Of a stretch of 64,000 nt of DNA, positions 39,201 through 49,582 are shown piece after piece. The notes below the pieces were generated by a model that ran no database searches, was not told the DNA's origin, and was given only the letters and a program-made list of their open reading frames with translations. A program made the position numbers and the translations under genes. Location of the stretch: NCBI RefSeq assembly GCF_964340395.1, contig NC_135559.1, positions 9,359,759-9,423,758 on the forward strand, read 5' to 3'. The stretch comes from Glandiceps talaboti. Lineage: Eukaryota; Hemichordata; Enteropneusta; Spengelidae. Numbering within the stretch: the first letter of the stretch is position 1; each line of letters begins with the position of its first letter.

Positions 39201-42200
39201 TCATCTGCTATATAAAGAGGATCTCCTCTATTACATCAAATCATTTTATTCATGTCTTTTCCTTGAAATTTATAATTTTGGTGACGAAAACGAAACAATG
39301 AACATCATATGTCTCACAAATTACACAATTAAACGATATTTATGTGAAAATTCTTAAGTTGAAGTAACGAGACATTTTTGAACATACATAGCTTGGGGAG
39401 AACACTGTAGCAACTCTACATATTGTATTCTCTCACTGCAACTCTTAACCTGATTATTAAGAAAGACATGCAACACACCATCACCAAAGTGAAAAACAGT
39501 GAGTGCTTTAGTACACTTCAATTAAAAAGAAAAACATGCAATTTTATCCTGTTTTGAAAACTTGGAGTTTTTTGTTTACAAATATTAACCAAACTTGTGT
39601 TCCAGTTTGTCAGTTTTTACTGCCATTTGGGGAAATGTAGTTACAGACTTATCCAGTACTGACAAAAAAAAAGTACACTCACCTATGCCTTGCCTGACAG
39701 CACTGCTAGATATTGGTGTAAAGGCATGGACTCCTGTTGCATACGGATGCATATGATGGTAGCCGGCTTCTACAGTTGAATAAAAGACAATGTATCAATG
39801 TAGTGGTAAGCAACAAGTAATGATATTTCCGAACACTCACCCTGGGTTTGTGAGTGTGACATGGCCGAGTGACACAGTCTACCCATTGATTTTGTAGAAC
39901 ACTCACCCTGGGTTTGTGAGCGAGACATGGCTGAATGGTACATCCTATCCATTGAGTCTACAACACTCGCCCTAGGTTTGTGAGTGAGACATGGTTTAAC
40001 ACGCAAAAACCAAAGTGTTGCACAGTGGTGACTGTATTACGTTTACTAATTTTGACTTGGAGGCCAGGGTTTCAGGCCTAGGCTCTCACAATAGTGCTAT
40101 CTTATCAGTGTCTCCTTCTCTTTTCAGGACCAACTTTTTTCTTTGGCTCTGCCAAACATATGTTTTCAACACCTAATTTCTAATCCTAATCCAAAGTGGG
40201 CCTTTATTAAAGTACAGTCCATATCATTATGTTGAGAATACTTACGTATTGCTGGATCATAAAAATAAGCTGGTGAAATGGCTCCGGTATATGGTGCTGT
40301 GTGTGGTATGGTTGGCATTGGTCTGTCTGTCCTGTTATCTGTTGTGACCACTGATTGCGGCAAGTTGGTTGATGCTGCTGCAGCCACAGATGCAGATGCA
40401 ACTGCTGGGTTTGGAGAACCCCTATGTGCTGCTGCAAATAATATATTCGTTGGATGTGCCTCTGACGTATACTCTGTCTGTGACCTTGGTGAGTGTGGCA
40501 GCTGCTGTCTTGGGTATACTTTGGCTGCAATACAAGAAAACACAAGAATGAAAGTTCGGTGCTAATACAGTTCACATGTTTGGATGAGGCACAAATCTGC
40601 TCGACATTACAGCTGTTTTGGTAAATAAAGTATTCTAATCTCATCAAAGTATTTTTGTTTGTTGACAAAGAGAGGACCAGCAGCAAGCTTAGGAGATATT
40701 TTAAGAACTTTGAGTTTCAGTGAAATTCATCCTCAAAACATCTTATAAGTTATATCTTCCGATGTGGATTGTTTCACAAAGCAAAAAGGTTCAATACACT
40801 TACCAACTGGTATACTTGACGATGGGGCCGATTGCTGTGATGTAGGTGCACTTGTTGTTGTAGGGGGTGTTGATGATGACCTAACTGCAGCCAACATAGG
40901 TCCTGTAACTAAATAATCATATTCCTTATAACAACCTACAATATATTTTGGGAGGGAGGAACATCTATCTCCTTATATGGTAAACAAAATCTGGATGGGG
41001 CATCTATCTCCTTATATGGTAAACAAAATCTGGATGGAGCAACCATCTCCTTACATGGTAAACAAAATCTGGATGGGGCATCCATCTCCTTATATGGTAA
41101 ACAAGCGTTGGATTGATCATCTATCTCCTTATATGGTAAACAAAAGCTGGATGAAGCATATATCTCCTTATATGGTAAACAAAAGCTGGATTGAACATCT
41201 ATCTCCTCATGTGGTCAACATGACTTCATCATAATATTATCCCCTTATGTGGTCAACAGGATATTAGTACCAGTAGGATTATCTTATTTTCTTACCTAAG
41301 GGTAGCGACGCTGACGTAAAAACAGAAGACACTGTTGCCATAGGTGCTGTATGTGGAGGTATGGTAGTGCTAGATGTGTTCACAACAGACATGACCGGCT
41401 GATTGGGCAGTGTTGTTGAGACGCTAGTCACGCTAGGCGCGGTGGATATTATTGGTTTTGGGATGTTGCTTGGCAACGATGCTGGAGAGACATACTTTGC
41501 TATTTGTGCAGAGAGTGGAATACTCCTGGTCAGATCTTGTTGGATCTGTGGTCGGAGCTGAGGAAGGAATGGCTGTGTTGGTAATTGTGTTGTGGGTTGT
41601 TGTGTGATCTGTGGCTGTGTTTGTGGCTGGGACTGTGGTGTTGGAACCTGGGTTAGTGTCTGAGGTTGTAGATGGGGTTGCGGAGTCGGCAGTGGCTGTG
41701 GTTGAAGACTCATTCCAAGTGCATGCTGTATATGAGTGGCTGGCCTGAAAAATAAAAACATGAAATATGGTCACCAAAGTGTTCCCATTCTAACAAGGAT
41801 GGCTTCTGGTTTAGTTTACTTTTACTAAAAACACAGTAAAGTTCATGAATCCGATATGGTAGCCTGGTGTCAGCCTCATGTTGACATGGGGCTAGCCTAA
41901 TGTTAACACTGATTTAGCCCGCTTTTATCTCGGAGAACAATATGTAAATATCTTGTATTGTTGTGGTGTGACACTGGCAACTACAAACCCTGAATCAAGT
42001 CTTATAATATCAAGTCTAGAATTGAATGAATTGTCTTACCTGTGTGTCTCTTGCATTGTTGTTGATGTCACAATTGGTGAAGAACTCCTTGTAACTCCTA
42101 ATGCAATACACGTATGTATTGGTGTACCTGATACCGGGGGTACAAGTGGTGCTGGAGAGAATCTTTGAGATGGATGCTACAAAATATAGACAGAATATGG

Positions 42201-45200
42201 TTCATTAGAAATACAGCATACACTAATGGAGAACTCAACTCCTGGAAATAAAGCCATTTTCATAAACTATGGGTTCTGGAGAGTCATTTCATGATTTTAC
42301 ATCACATACAATTACTTGCCATTTGAGAGAAACATCAAGTTGATCTTGTGCCTTTATAGGGTATCTTTGTTGTGGGCCAATGTATTATATGTAAGTCAGC
42401 AGAAATAATATATTCATAGTTGAACACTGAATATTCATGACAAATATGTTCAACTGAAGGGAACAGGAACTAATGTAACTTAGGAGTCAATGTTGACAAT
42501 CTGTTGCTACATTTAGCAAGGTTGCACTTTACACTTTAATGTGTCATTTCTTCAGACATCTTCTATGCTCTGCATTTTTGATGTATTTACTTTTTAACCA
42601 AATTCAGAAAATATATTAGCACTATGTTTAACACTAGTAGAAGTGCTACATTTTTGAATGCTACGAATACAATAATTGACAAATTTTGAAATGTTATTAA
42701 TACACTGTTGCCAAATTTAGAAGTGTTGTTACATTGTTGCCAAATTTAGGAAAATGTTTTTAATATTGTTGCCAAATTTAGAAGTGTTGTTAGTACTTTG
42801 TTGCCAAATTACAAATTTTAGTACATGTACTTTGTTGTCAAATTCAGAAATGTTACAAGTACTTTGTTGCTTAACAAAATTAGTGCTTTAGTGCTAAATT
42901 TAGCAATTCTGTTACTGTTAGTACTTTGTGTGACATATTTTGAAAGACATCCAAGGTTTAAAAATGTTTGAAAAGTTCTAACTACTTTGTGACAGTTATA
43001 ATAAGGAATGATGTTCCTTGTAATTCACTCACCTGGAATGGAGTATGTAGGGACGATGATAGAATGGACTGTACTGATGTTGTTGCAGCTCCTGTTGTCT
43101 GTGGTTTCAGTATTGCTGTTGGTGCTCCAGTTTTAGGTATGGACATATTGGCAGCAGCTGCTATACCTATGAAATCAGAAGTATAAAAAATGCTTTAAAA
43201 TCGTTGCAGTTAAAAAGCTTGTAGTTGGATCTTGGACTAGGCTGGCAGTCCACTGAGAGGCAAGTCACTGCCTGTAGTTGTGCTGGTCTCTCCTTCGGTG
43301 CTCTAAACCGAGTGCCATGGTGACCGGGACATTTACTTTGAAAAAATCAGTCTTCATAGCAGGCCCTGATGCATGGATTGTTCAGCATGGAATAGGACCT
43401 CGGTTCTATTGTGTTGGTAATGATTAGAATGTGAGGTAATGATTAGAAGTACATAACCTGACTTAATATATTTCTAGTGGCTTACTTTTGCTTCATGGTT
43501 TATATCGATATTTTCCATTAAAGGGGAACGCAACTCCAGGAAGTAGACACATTTTCATAAAATATGGCTCCTGGAGAGTCATTTCATGATTTTACCATCA
43601 TCTACAATACTTGTTATTTCAGATAAACATCAAGTTGATCTTGTACCTTTCTAGGGTATCTTTGCTATGGGCTGAATATTCATGACAGCTGTTTTTACTC
43701 TAAAGCGTATAACTTTTTTGTACTCATGAATATTCAATGTTCAACCATTGAATACATTATTTCTGCTGTCTCCCATGATGCAGTAGCCATCAAACATATC
43801 GTATAAAGGCAAAATATAAACTTGATATTTCTCTGAAATCACAAGTAATTGCAGGTGATGTAAAATCGTGGAAAGACTATCCAGGACCCCTATTCCTTGA
43901 AAATGTCTCTATTTCCTGGAGTGGCATTCCCCTTTACATGTAATTGTGACATTAAATTTACATAACAATTAAGTATATCAATATATTCATTTGCTTGTCA
44001 AGGAATGTTTTTTTTAAAGTACCACTCTAAAGTAACCTCTGTTAACTTCTGGTTATCAATAGTAAACAGCTCAAAACATATGCAATATTTGTAAATTTCA
44101 AAAATGTAATTTTACATTTTATTTCAATAATCTGATGGAATTTGTATCAAACATCAACATTGTTATCCTTGCTAATTCACACTTTACCGTATTATATAAT
44201 GTTCAATACTACATCATTCTTCAAATGATTCAATTTTCACATGATCAAAAAAAGTTGAGGTTTATCCTAATTTTTCACTGATTTCTAAGGGAAAAAATGT
44301 TTGAAAACAACAAAGAACATCTCCACTGGGATTTTATTTGAATGGAAAAGACAGTAAAAAAGTAGCAAAAAATAAAATAATGATTTTGTATTTCACAGTA
44401 TATTGTGGAATTTTTACAGAAATATAACAGTTACCATTTCCATGTAAGGTTTGATCAATATCACTATGTGCCAGACAGCGTCTATAATTTCATAGCAGTG
44501 ACAACTGCATTGCAATGATTTCAGATTTCAGACACAAATCTTTGACACACCTACGCAATTCTACTATACAATACAGGACATGAAATCAAATACCAGAGTT
44601 GAAGATTCCTTTGCTATTTATCGACACATGCTTCCCATTATAATCTTATAATAACCCAGATTTCTAACTCTGATCATATAAAAGACAATCCTCTCCATCA
44701 TCTAAGCTGACAAAAGTTTCACGAATGCACATTTCCCATTCAAGTTGAAACATTCAATATTTCTATTTTCAATGTAAATATTAAAACACAAGTTTCTCAT
44801 TCATCAATTCATGGCTGAAAATACTAAAAATTTCTTGCTATAGTAAGAGTGCACCTGAAATTTGGTGTGATAACTAATTGTATGTTTTCCACATCTTTTA
44901 TCAACATTTACAGATATCACAATTACATTCTATTCATATCTCCTTGTTCAGTTGACTAAGGGGCTTTGAGAAAACACACTCCTTAGCTCAATAGATTTTT
45001 CCTCATGTTGACAAATTCTCTTCACTGGATGCACACATCTTTTATCAGCATTCAATTTATCACAATATGCAAACTATTCATATCTCCTTGTTCAGTTGAC
45101 TAAGGGGCCTTGTGAAAACACACTCGTTATGTCAACAGATTTTTCCATATATTGACAAATTTTCTTCACTGGATGCACACATCTTTTATCAGCATTCAAT

Positions 45201-46585
45201 TTATCACAATATGCAAACTATTCATATCTCCTTGTTCGGTTGACTAAGGGGCCTTGTGAAAACACACTCCTTATGTCAACAGATTTTTCCTTATATTGAC
45301 AAATTTTCTTCACTGGATGCATACATCTTTTATCAGCATTCAAAGATATTGCAATTACATTCATATCGCATATGTGTTAGTAACTTCATCAGTGGAGCCA
45401 TGAAGATTACATGGGATTATTCTTTGTTCTGGACAAATTTTTTCTGTAGATTTGTCACACAACTGTTTTCAAACACCTAAATTTTAATCCTTTTTTGAAG
45501 TGGGGAGATATTCTGAAACAATCTCTTCCTTTCAATCTCTTATACTCCAAGTTTATGTTATCTTCTTGTCACTCTCTCAAGACCCATCTCTGTAAACAAA
45601 TTAACCCCAACCTTCTCCATTTATCCCATATCAAGTGTCTGTGTATTCCCCCCACCCAAATCTCTAACATCCTTTCACGAACTATTTCTTTTAACATAAG
45701 CCTCAACCTTCACCGTTTGCCTTGTGCTCAGTGTCTGTCTATTCAATTTTCAACTTACCTCTTGGTACATGTGATGCAAAGTGATGAGTCACTGGCACCT
45801 GTGCTGTTGACTGTGCCACCGCTTTCATCATAGCTGCAGCTGGAACTGGCAATGCACTGATTGTTGTTGTCATGGGTTGTCCTGGCAACGGTGAATTGGT
45901 TATGGGTCCAGTAGACATTTTGGGTACTGTGATTGTAGGAGCTGGAGCAGGGGCTGGTGCAAGGGGTCTTGGAGTAAACATTGTTGGTGGTTTCTGTAAT
46001 GGTAAGGCCTGCAAAATAAAATATAAATACTTGTACTTGTAGCATGTAGTTTACAATTTTCTGTATCACATGATACTAGGAAGTCTTAAACTAAATCTAC
46101 ATGTCCGTAGTAGATTAAGAATCTGTTTAAAATGTTCTGACCAGGTGCTATATTTGCAGCCTTGGTTTCATATACGTCTGGGGCAGGCTAACAGTTGCTA
46201 ACTCATCTAGGGTGAGGCATGACTGCCAGTGTGATATAACAATGAAGTAGAGCCCACGTTGGTGCAATATACATGTACATCAGCAAATCATTGCTTCAAA
46301 CCCATTTTAATCAAAATTTACAGAATTTTTTGTATAACAGAATTTTTTACATGTAGCAGGGGTGGAAATCAGCAGAAGTCCTGCAGCCAAGACACATAAA
46401 CTTGGAAATTTTCGCAAAAGACTTATTTTTACGTATTTCACAGGAAAATATATGAACATGAACAGACTGGTAATTAGTAAAAATTAGTCTGAGAACTTGC
46501 TGAAAACTGTAAAATTAAATGTATGTATGTATGTATGTTATATGTATGTATGTATGTATGTATGTAAGTATGTATGTATGTATGT

Positions 46586-46634
<49 letters not shown>

Positions 46635-47180
46635 GTATGTATGTGTGTGTGTATGTATGTATGTATGTATGTATGTATGTATGTATGTTATATGTATGTG
46701 TGTGTATGTATGTATATATGTATGGAGGGGGTTAGGTTTATGATGCTACGAAGAAAGGAAGCTGCCTGTACATGTACCTCGATTTTAAAGACATTGTGAA
46801 AATAGTATCAAAATTAACTAGACATACTTATTCACCCTGAATGAATGAATGGATGAATGACCAAACATGAAATAGTTAGAAATTACAATATCTTAATATA
46901 TGCTTACCTTGGCCAAGGTATCCGTGAAAGGTTTGACAGTTTCTGTTGGTGGTTGTGACGGAATAATTGATGTCTGTAGAACTGGTTGGACCTGTGGTTG
47001 TAATGTTGGTTGGCCTGACGGTAGTTGACTGGGTGGTGGATGTGGTGGTGGTGGTGGTTGTTGAGTTGTTGGCCTGACAACAGATTCTGGCTTCCGCTCC
47101 TCTTGGGGTGGATTTGGCCGCTGCACATTATCCGAACATTCTTCACCACCAGAGGTTGGCTGGAAACTTGGGTTGCTCAT
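30282..47180 (-). CDS. SAP130: SAP130, SIN3A-HDAC co-repressor subunit (17 exons, complete)
   Basis: SAP130 is a nuclear subunit of the SIN3-histone deacetylase co-repressor. Minus-strand exons, 5' to 3': 47180-46908, 46008-45759, 43166-43033, 42176-42040, 41744-41296, 40908-40804, 40524-40246, 39769-39683, 36990-36790, 35983-35848, 34766-34662, 34070-33840, 33429-33302, 32746-32630, 32260-32157, 31113-30988, 30434-30282. All phases join, giving 1004 codons plus TAG; human SAP130 is about 1050 residues. The N-terminal two thirds is Pro/Gln/Thr/Ser-rich and poorly conserved, as in the family. Landmarks shared with vertebrates are SPRPSILRKR, the basic GASPRKKPRKQQH nuclear signal, VESNSTDEADE, HWKPAHNHFHKYSEVRVK, QDIAGQRGV with NGWKIQHIA, and the helical tail GNIQRCKLAMEQMSEAK with LLDHKQKVI. 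The start ATG sits 14 bases after an acceptor, implying an untranslated leader exon upstream (see 48838-49020). The gene is convergent with the collagen gene and head-to-head with MED11. Confidence 0.96.
30860..30945. repeat. (CA)n microsatellite
   Basis: CA runs with interruptions in the last SAP130 intron. Confidence 0.9.
32587..32653 (-). repeat. 28-bp duplication copying a SAP130 splice donor
   Basis: The exon end TACTCAGAGGTCAGG plus GTTAAAG and its GTCAG donor occurs at 32630 and again, 38 bp downstream, at 32592. The first donor keeps the frame; the second would add 38 nt and shift it. Confidence 0.85.
34830..35125. mobile_element. inverted-repeat element with internal 58-bp tandem duplication
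   Basis: ACACTTGTTTATAGCATTCA and ATATCAAGTGTTAAAGTATA on the left are mirrored by TATACTTTTACACTTGATAT and GGATGCTATAAACAATTGT on the right. The right part is duplicated once more (58 bp). It lies in a SAP130 intron. Confidence 0.7.
37259..37903. repeat. 54-bp minisatellite, about 12 copies, with alternating subtypes
   Basis: Units begin TAGTCTAGATACAATG and contain TTTAGTAGTCTATG, CCTGGACTACTGC and TAATTTGG. Two subtypes (AGATAC...GTGTCCTAG and ATATAC...TGCCCTGG) alternate in the first copies and homogenise later. It lies in a SAP130 intron. Confidence 0.95.
38076..38115. repeat. (TG)n microsatellite
   Basis: Short interrupted TG run in a SAP130 intron. Confidence 0.85.
38326..39202. mobile_element. 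877-bp fold-back element with tandem arms
   Basis: Termini GAAAGTAAGCTGTACAGG and its near complement close a palindrome. Each arm is made of about 60-bp tandem units (GTCTCTTGCAGAGTGGATTT, TACATTGTAATACAATTGT) running in opposite directions. There is no ORF of its own. A second element is nested in the left arm. Confidence 0.82.
38461..38670. mobile_element. nested MITE, TACTGTAAACCTG termini
   Basis: About 210 bp with inverted ends TACTGTAAACCTGCATATTT and AACATTTCCAGGTTTACAGT, inserted in the left arm of the 38326-39202 element. TTTTCGCG and AGCGAAA blocks lie inside. A TA target is likely but not provable. Confidence 0.78.
40961..41263. repeat. 39-bp tandem repeat in SAP130 intron
   Basis: Units ATCTCCTTATATGGTAAACA plus AAATCTGGATGGGGC. 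Because 39 is a multiple of three, an 85-codon frame stays open, but it is not a gene. Confidence 0.92.
42230..42480. mobile_element. AAAGGGGAA-family MITE, partial copy
   Basis: It shares GAGAGTCATTTCATGATTTT, CATCAAGTTGATCTTG and TGAATATTCATGACA with the full copy at 43520. The right half is missing. Confidence 0.75.
42655..42930. repeat. degenerate TTGTTGCCAAATTTAG tandem repeat
   Basis: Six to seven units of about 35-50 bp containing TTGTTGCCAAATTTAGAAGT. They are strongly diverged. Confidence 0.75.
43520..43936. mobile_element. AAAGGGGAA-family MITE, full copy (417 bp)
   Basis: Long inverted arms: AAAGGGGAACGCAACTCCAG on the left and CTGGAGTGGCATTCCCCTTT on the right, with similarity running more than 100 bp inward. 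It lies in a SAP130 intron. Confidence 0.85.
44937..45340. repeat. about 140-bp tandem repeat, three copies
   Basis: Each copy has ATCTCCTTGTTCAGTTGACT, AAGGGGCCTTGTGAAAACAC and TCACTGGATGCACACATC. Copies two and three are almost identical. Confidence 0.92.
45495..45745 (+). mobile_element. LINE-derived fragment related to 2590-2830
   Basis: CACTCTCTCAAGACCCATCT, CAACCTTCTCCATTTATCCC and AAGTGTCTGTGTATTC match the duplicated LINE tail at the start of the window. Here too it occurs as two tandem units. It ends close to the donor of SAP130 exon 46008-45759. Confidence 0.6.
46518..46725. repeat. (GTAT)n microsatellite, about 205 bp
   Basis: GTAT repeats with occasional ATAT and GTGT breaks in the first SAP130 coding intron. 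The open frames through it are artefacts. Confidence 0.95.
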
Positions 47181-47195
47181 TGTAAGTGGACACTA

Positions 47196-48837
47196 TGATA
47201 AAAAAGAAATGCAAGATTATCACACATCCCAGGACTCAAAATTAGCAGTAGTCTAGAGCGTACAATGTATGGATAACTTAATAAACACTGTATCTTGACT
47301 TCCAAGCTTGCATTTAATTCCACCAGTACCAAATTTACAAGATGGTAGTCAAGTGTAAGACCACTCCAAATTAACCCTGTAAGGACTTGGTTTCTGGTAA
47401 TTCTATGTACATGTAACTACACCCTCAAACTAGGATGTCAGCCTTTGAAGATTAACAGAAAACTCACTGAAAAAACTTCACTTGGCAAAATCCGACTCCC
47501 AAAGGGGGTTCAATTAGAGGTGTGCTATGTATATGAACTGCCAGGTATTATACAATAATTCATTTTTTCCATTTTTTTTAACAATCTTTAAATTACCAAC
47601 AGTGTTAGTGATATCTATTCAATTTTTATTCACCAACTATCACATCCTGAGGTACGAGTTGAATGACATGACAAAAATGTTATAATGTGTATAATTGCAG
47701 AAAACAGAGTAATCAGTTTATGCAAGGAATGTTTACCATCCAGTGCCATTGATAAGAACTTGTTTATAATTCTGTCAGCTGTTTTAAAAATGTTCTGGGT
47801 AAACTAATGGAGTTCTTAAACACATGCACTATTTATAAAAATAAATAAAATACCAAAGACTAAAATGAGAAGATGTAAACGTATTTATAAAATTTCAACA
47901 CATGTAAATGTCTTTTTTTTAAAAATGTAATATGCACCAGTTTGGCAATGATAAAGAAAAAGTACTAACTATAGTATACATCATGTTACAGCATATATTA
48001 TAATATACATTTTTTTCTTCTCCATATACATGAATTTAAACGTCGTAAGTTCTTCTAAAACACCACTTACTACTGGCACACGGATACATGTACACGTGTA
48101 TTGTACGTTCGTGATGTACGCAGTGCGTCCCTTTACGATTTGACAGTCGATGGGTGTGTCTGTACGCAAACTTATTTTTGACTGGCATGGTTTCACGCCA
48201 TTGAGATGACGAGCGGGGCAAAGGTCAACAAATATATATATACCTGATTTGCATAATATATTCAGGGACTTACAAATCCATGATTACGTATTCAGACAAT
48301 AGTAAACACACCAAAACGGCGAATTTCAAACAGAAAGACACGAAGTCTTCATTGTTTAAATTTTTTAAAATTAGATTATTACTCGAACTACTCAAATAAT
48401 TCACACCTATTATTTTTGTGGTGTTAAGTTCAGATTAATGATATATTTCGGCAATATGTGAGCGTTTCGTGGCGCGGTGTACGGACTCGGCTCTGCTAGC
48501 TGTCGTCTGTATGGCAGAATGCACTAACAAATGGCAACTCCACGATCCGTCCGTGTGTACATATTTTTCGACGAACTTAACGTCACAATGGATGGGTGGT
48601 ACGTAAAACAATTAGGCAACCTAAGGGGCAGTATTTTTAAGGCTTGATGGCACGATGTACTCACAGAAATTCTAAACATTCGAGAGTGGACAGCGACCAC
48701 ATAGCCAAATGCCCTGCTCAGCTGAGTAATAGCGACCTACGCCAATCTTCGAAAGCTTGTATCTTATAAATTAGAAAACAGATCTTGACTTAAAAAGGTG
48801 TAAAGAATCTTGATATATACTATTTTCAAATGACCTA
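47196..48837. other. SAP130 leader intron and 5' region
   Basis: No other coding exon is supported. The stretch from about 48050 to 48700 is richer in CpG (GGCGCGG, GTACGGACTCGG) than its surroundings, as expected near a housekeeping promoter. Confidence 0.4.
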
Positions 48838-49020
48838 CCGGCAAAGTTCAATTTCCTCCAGTTCGGTCCAATTTTGTTCACAAAAATTTACCGCGAGGAC
48901 AGCCTTCCCTGTGTACTCGGAAGCACTTCCGATTTTTTGAACGATGTAGCATAATTCAGACACCGATTGAAAGGCGTTCTGTGATTGGATACTTTTGACC
49001 GAAGAAGCCGTCACCAAAGG
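48838..49020 (-). other. probable SAP130 untranslated leader exon
   Basis: On the minus strand a good donor (TTTGCCG then GTAGGT) lies at 48838, and the SAP130 start exon has an acceptor about 14 bases before its ATG. Joining them puts a stop just before the ATG, so this would be a non-coding leader. The upstream edge is not visible in the sequence; about 49020 is a guess. CCAAT-type boxes (ATTGG on plus) lie near 48977 and 49043. Confidence 0.45.
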
Positions 49021-49363
49021 AGCATTTACAAAACGCTGTTTGATTGGGTAGGTATAAATAGTTTAATACGCGATACCATTCCTAAGTAGGGATGTAATTG
49101 ATTATAATAAGTTGTAATATGTAAGATAAACAAAAAATGGTGCAACGCACACGTTGAAACTTTTAGTAACATAATTATAGACATGAATTACATCAGATAT
49201 AAATAAGTGAAAAGATTATTACCGTTCTTTATTGAAGTATATTACTAAACATCATACTGTACGCAATGACCACCCCTCGAAACCATTTCAACGTAATGTC
49301 AAACGTAAAGTGGTTTCATGTTGCGTGGGGCGGACAAAAATGTGATTCTGAACGAGGAAGGTG
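49018..49363. promoter_or_regulatory. putative bidirectional SAP130/MED11 promoter
   Basis: The two genes are divergent. Their inferred leader exons leave only about 350 bp between them. The interval holds a GATTGGG/CCCAATC box followed by a TATAAATA stretch near 49051, and an ACGTTGAAAC-containing segment. Transcription starts are inferred, not seen. Confidence 0.4.
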
Positions 49364-49436
49364 ATGGCAGAAAGCAGCCAAACTGACTTAGTGGAAGTTT
49401 GCAGATCAAAAGGACGTTTATTCTTCTTATCTCAAG
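49364..49436 (+). other. possible upstream MED11 exon with in-frame ATG
   Basis: ATG at 49364 opens 24 codons (MAESSQTDLVEVCRSKGR...) to a donor at 49437. The acceptor at 49552 (ACAATCAG) restores the MED11 frame through GDPTIAELTN to the canonical ATG. It could be a 5' leader or a true N-terminal extension. The family normally lacks such an extension. Confidence 0.4.
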
Positions 49437-49582
49437 GTATTCCACAGTTGTGGTTCGAGGTCAGTGTTTATCTTAGTTTAACATTTTTGTTCGAAAGTAT
49501 GTTTATATTCATTGTGTGAAATCCGATGTTTTTTTTTCTCTACGAACAATCAGGTGACCCAACTATTGCTGAATTAACCAAT

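Noticed and set aside
38866-39204. 112-codon frame rich in CNTIVAYVCLLQ repeats
   Set aside because: Translation of the tandem-armed fold-back element.
40977-41234. 85-codon frame of 13-residue repeats
   Set aside because: The 39-bp intronic tandem repeat keeps one frame open by chance; it lies antisense inside a SAP130 intron.
46519-46743. Open frame of Met-Tyr-Val-Cys repeats
   Set aside because: Product of the GTAT microsatellite.
48835-49017. 60-codon minus-strand frame upstream of SAP130
   Set aside because: Splicing at the visible donor leads to a stop before the SAP130 ATG; better read as an untranslated leader.
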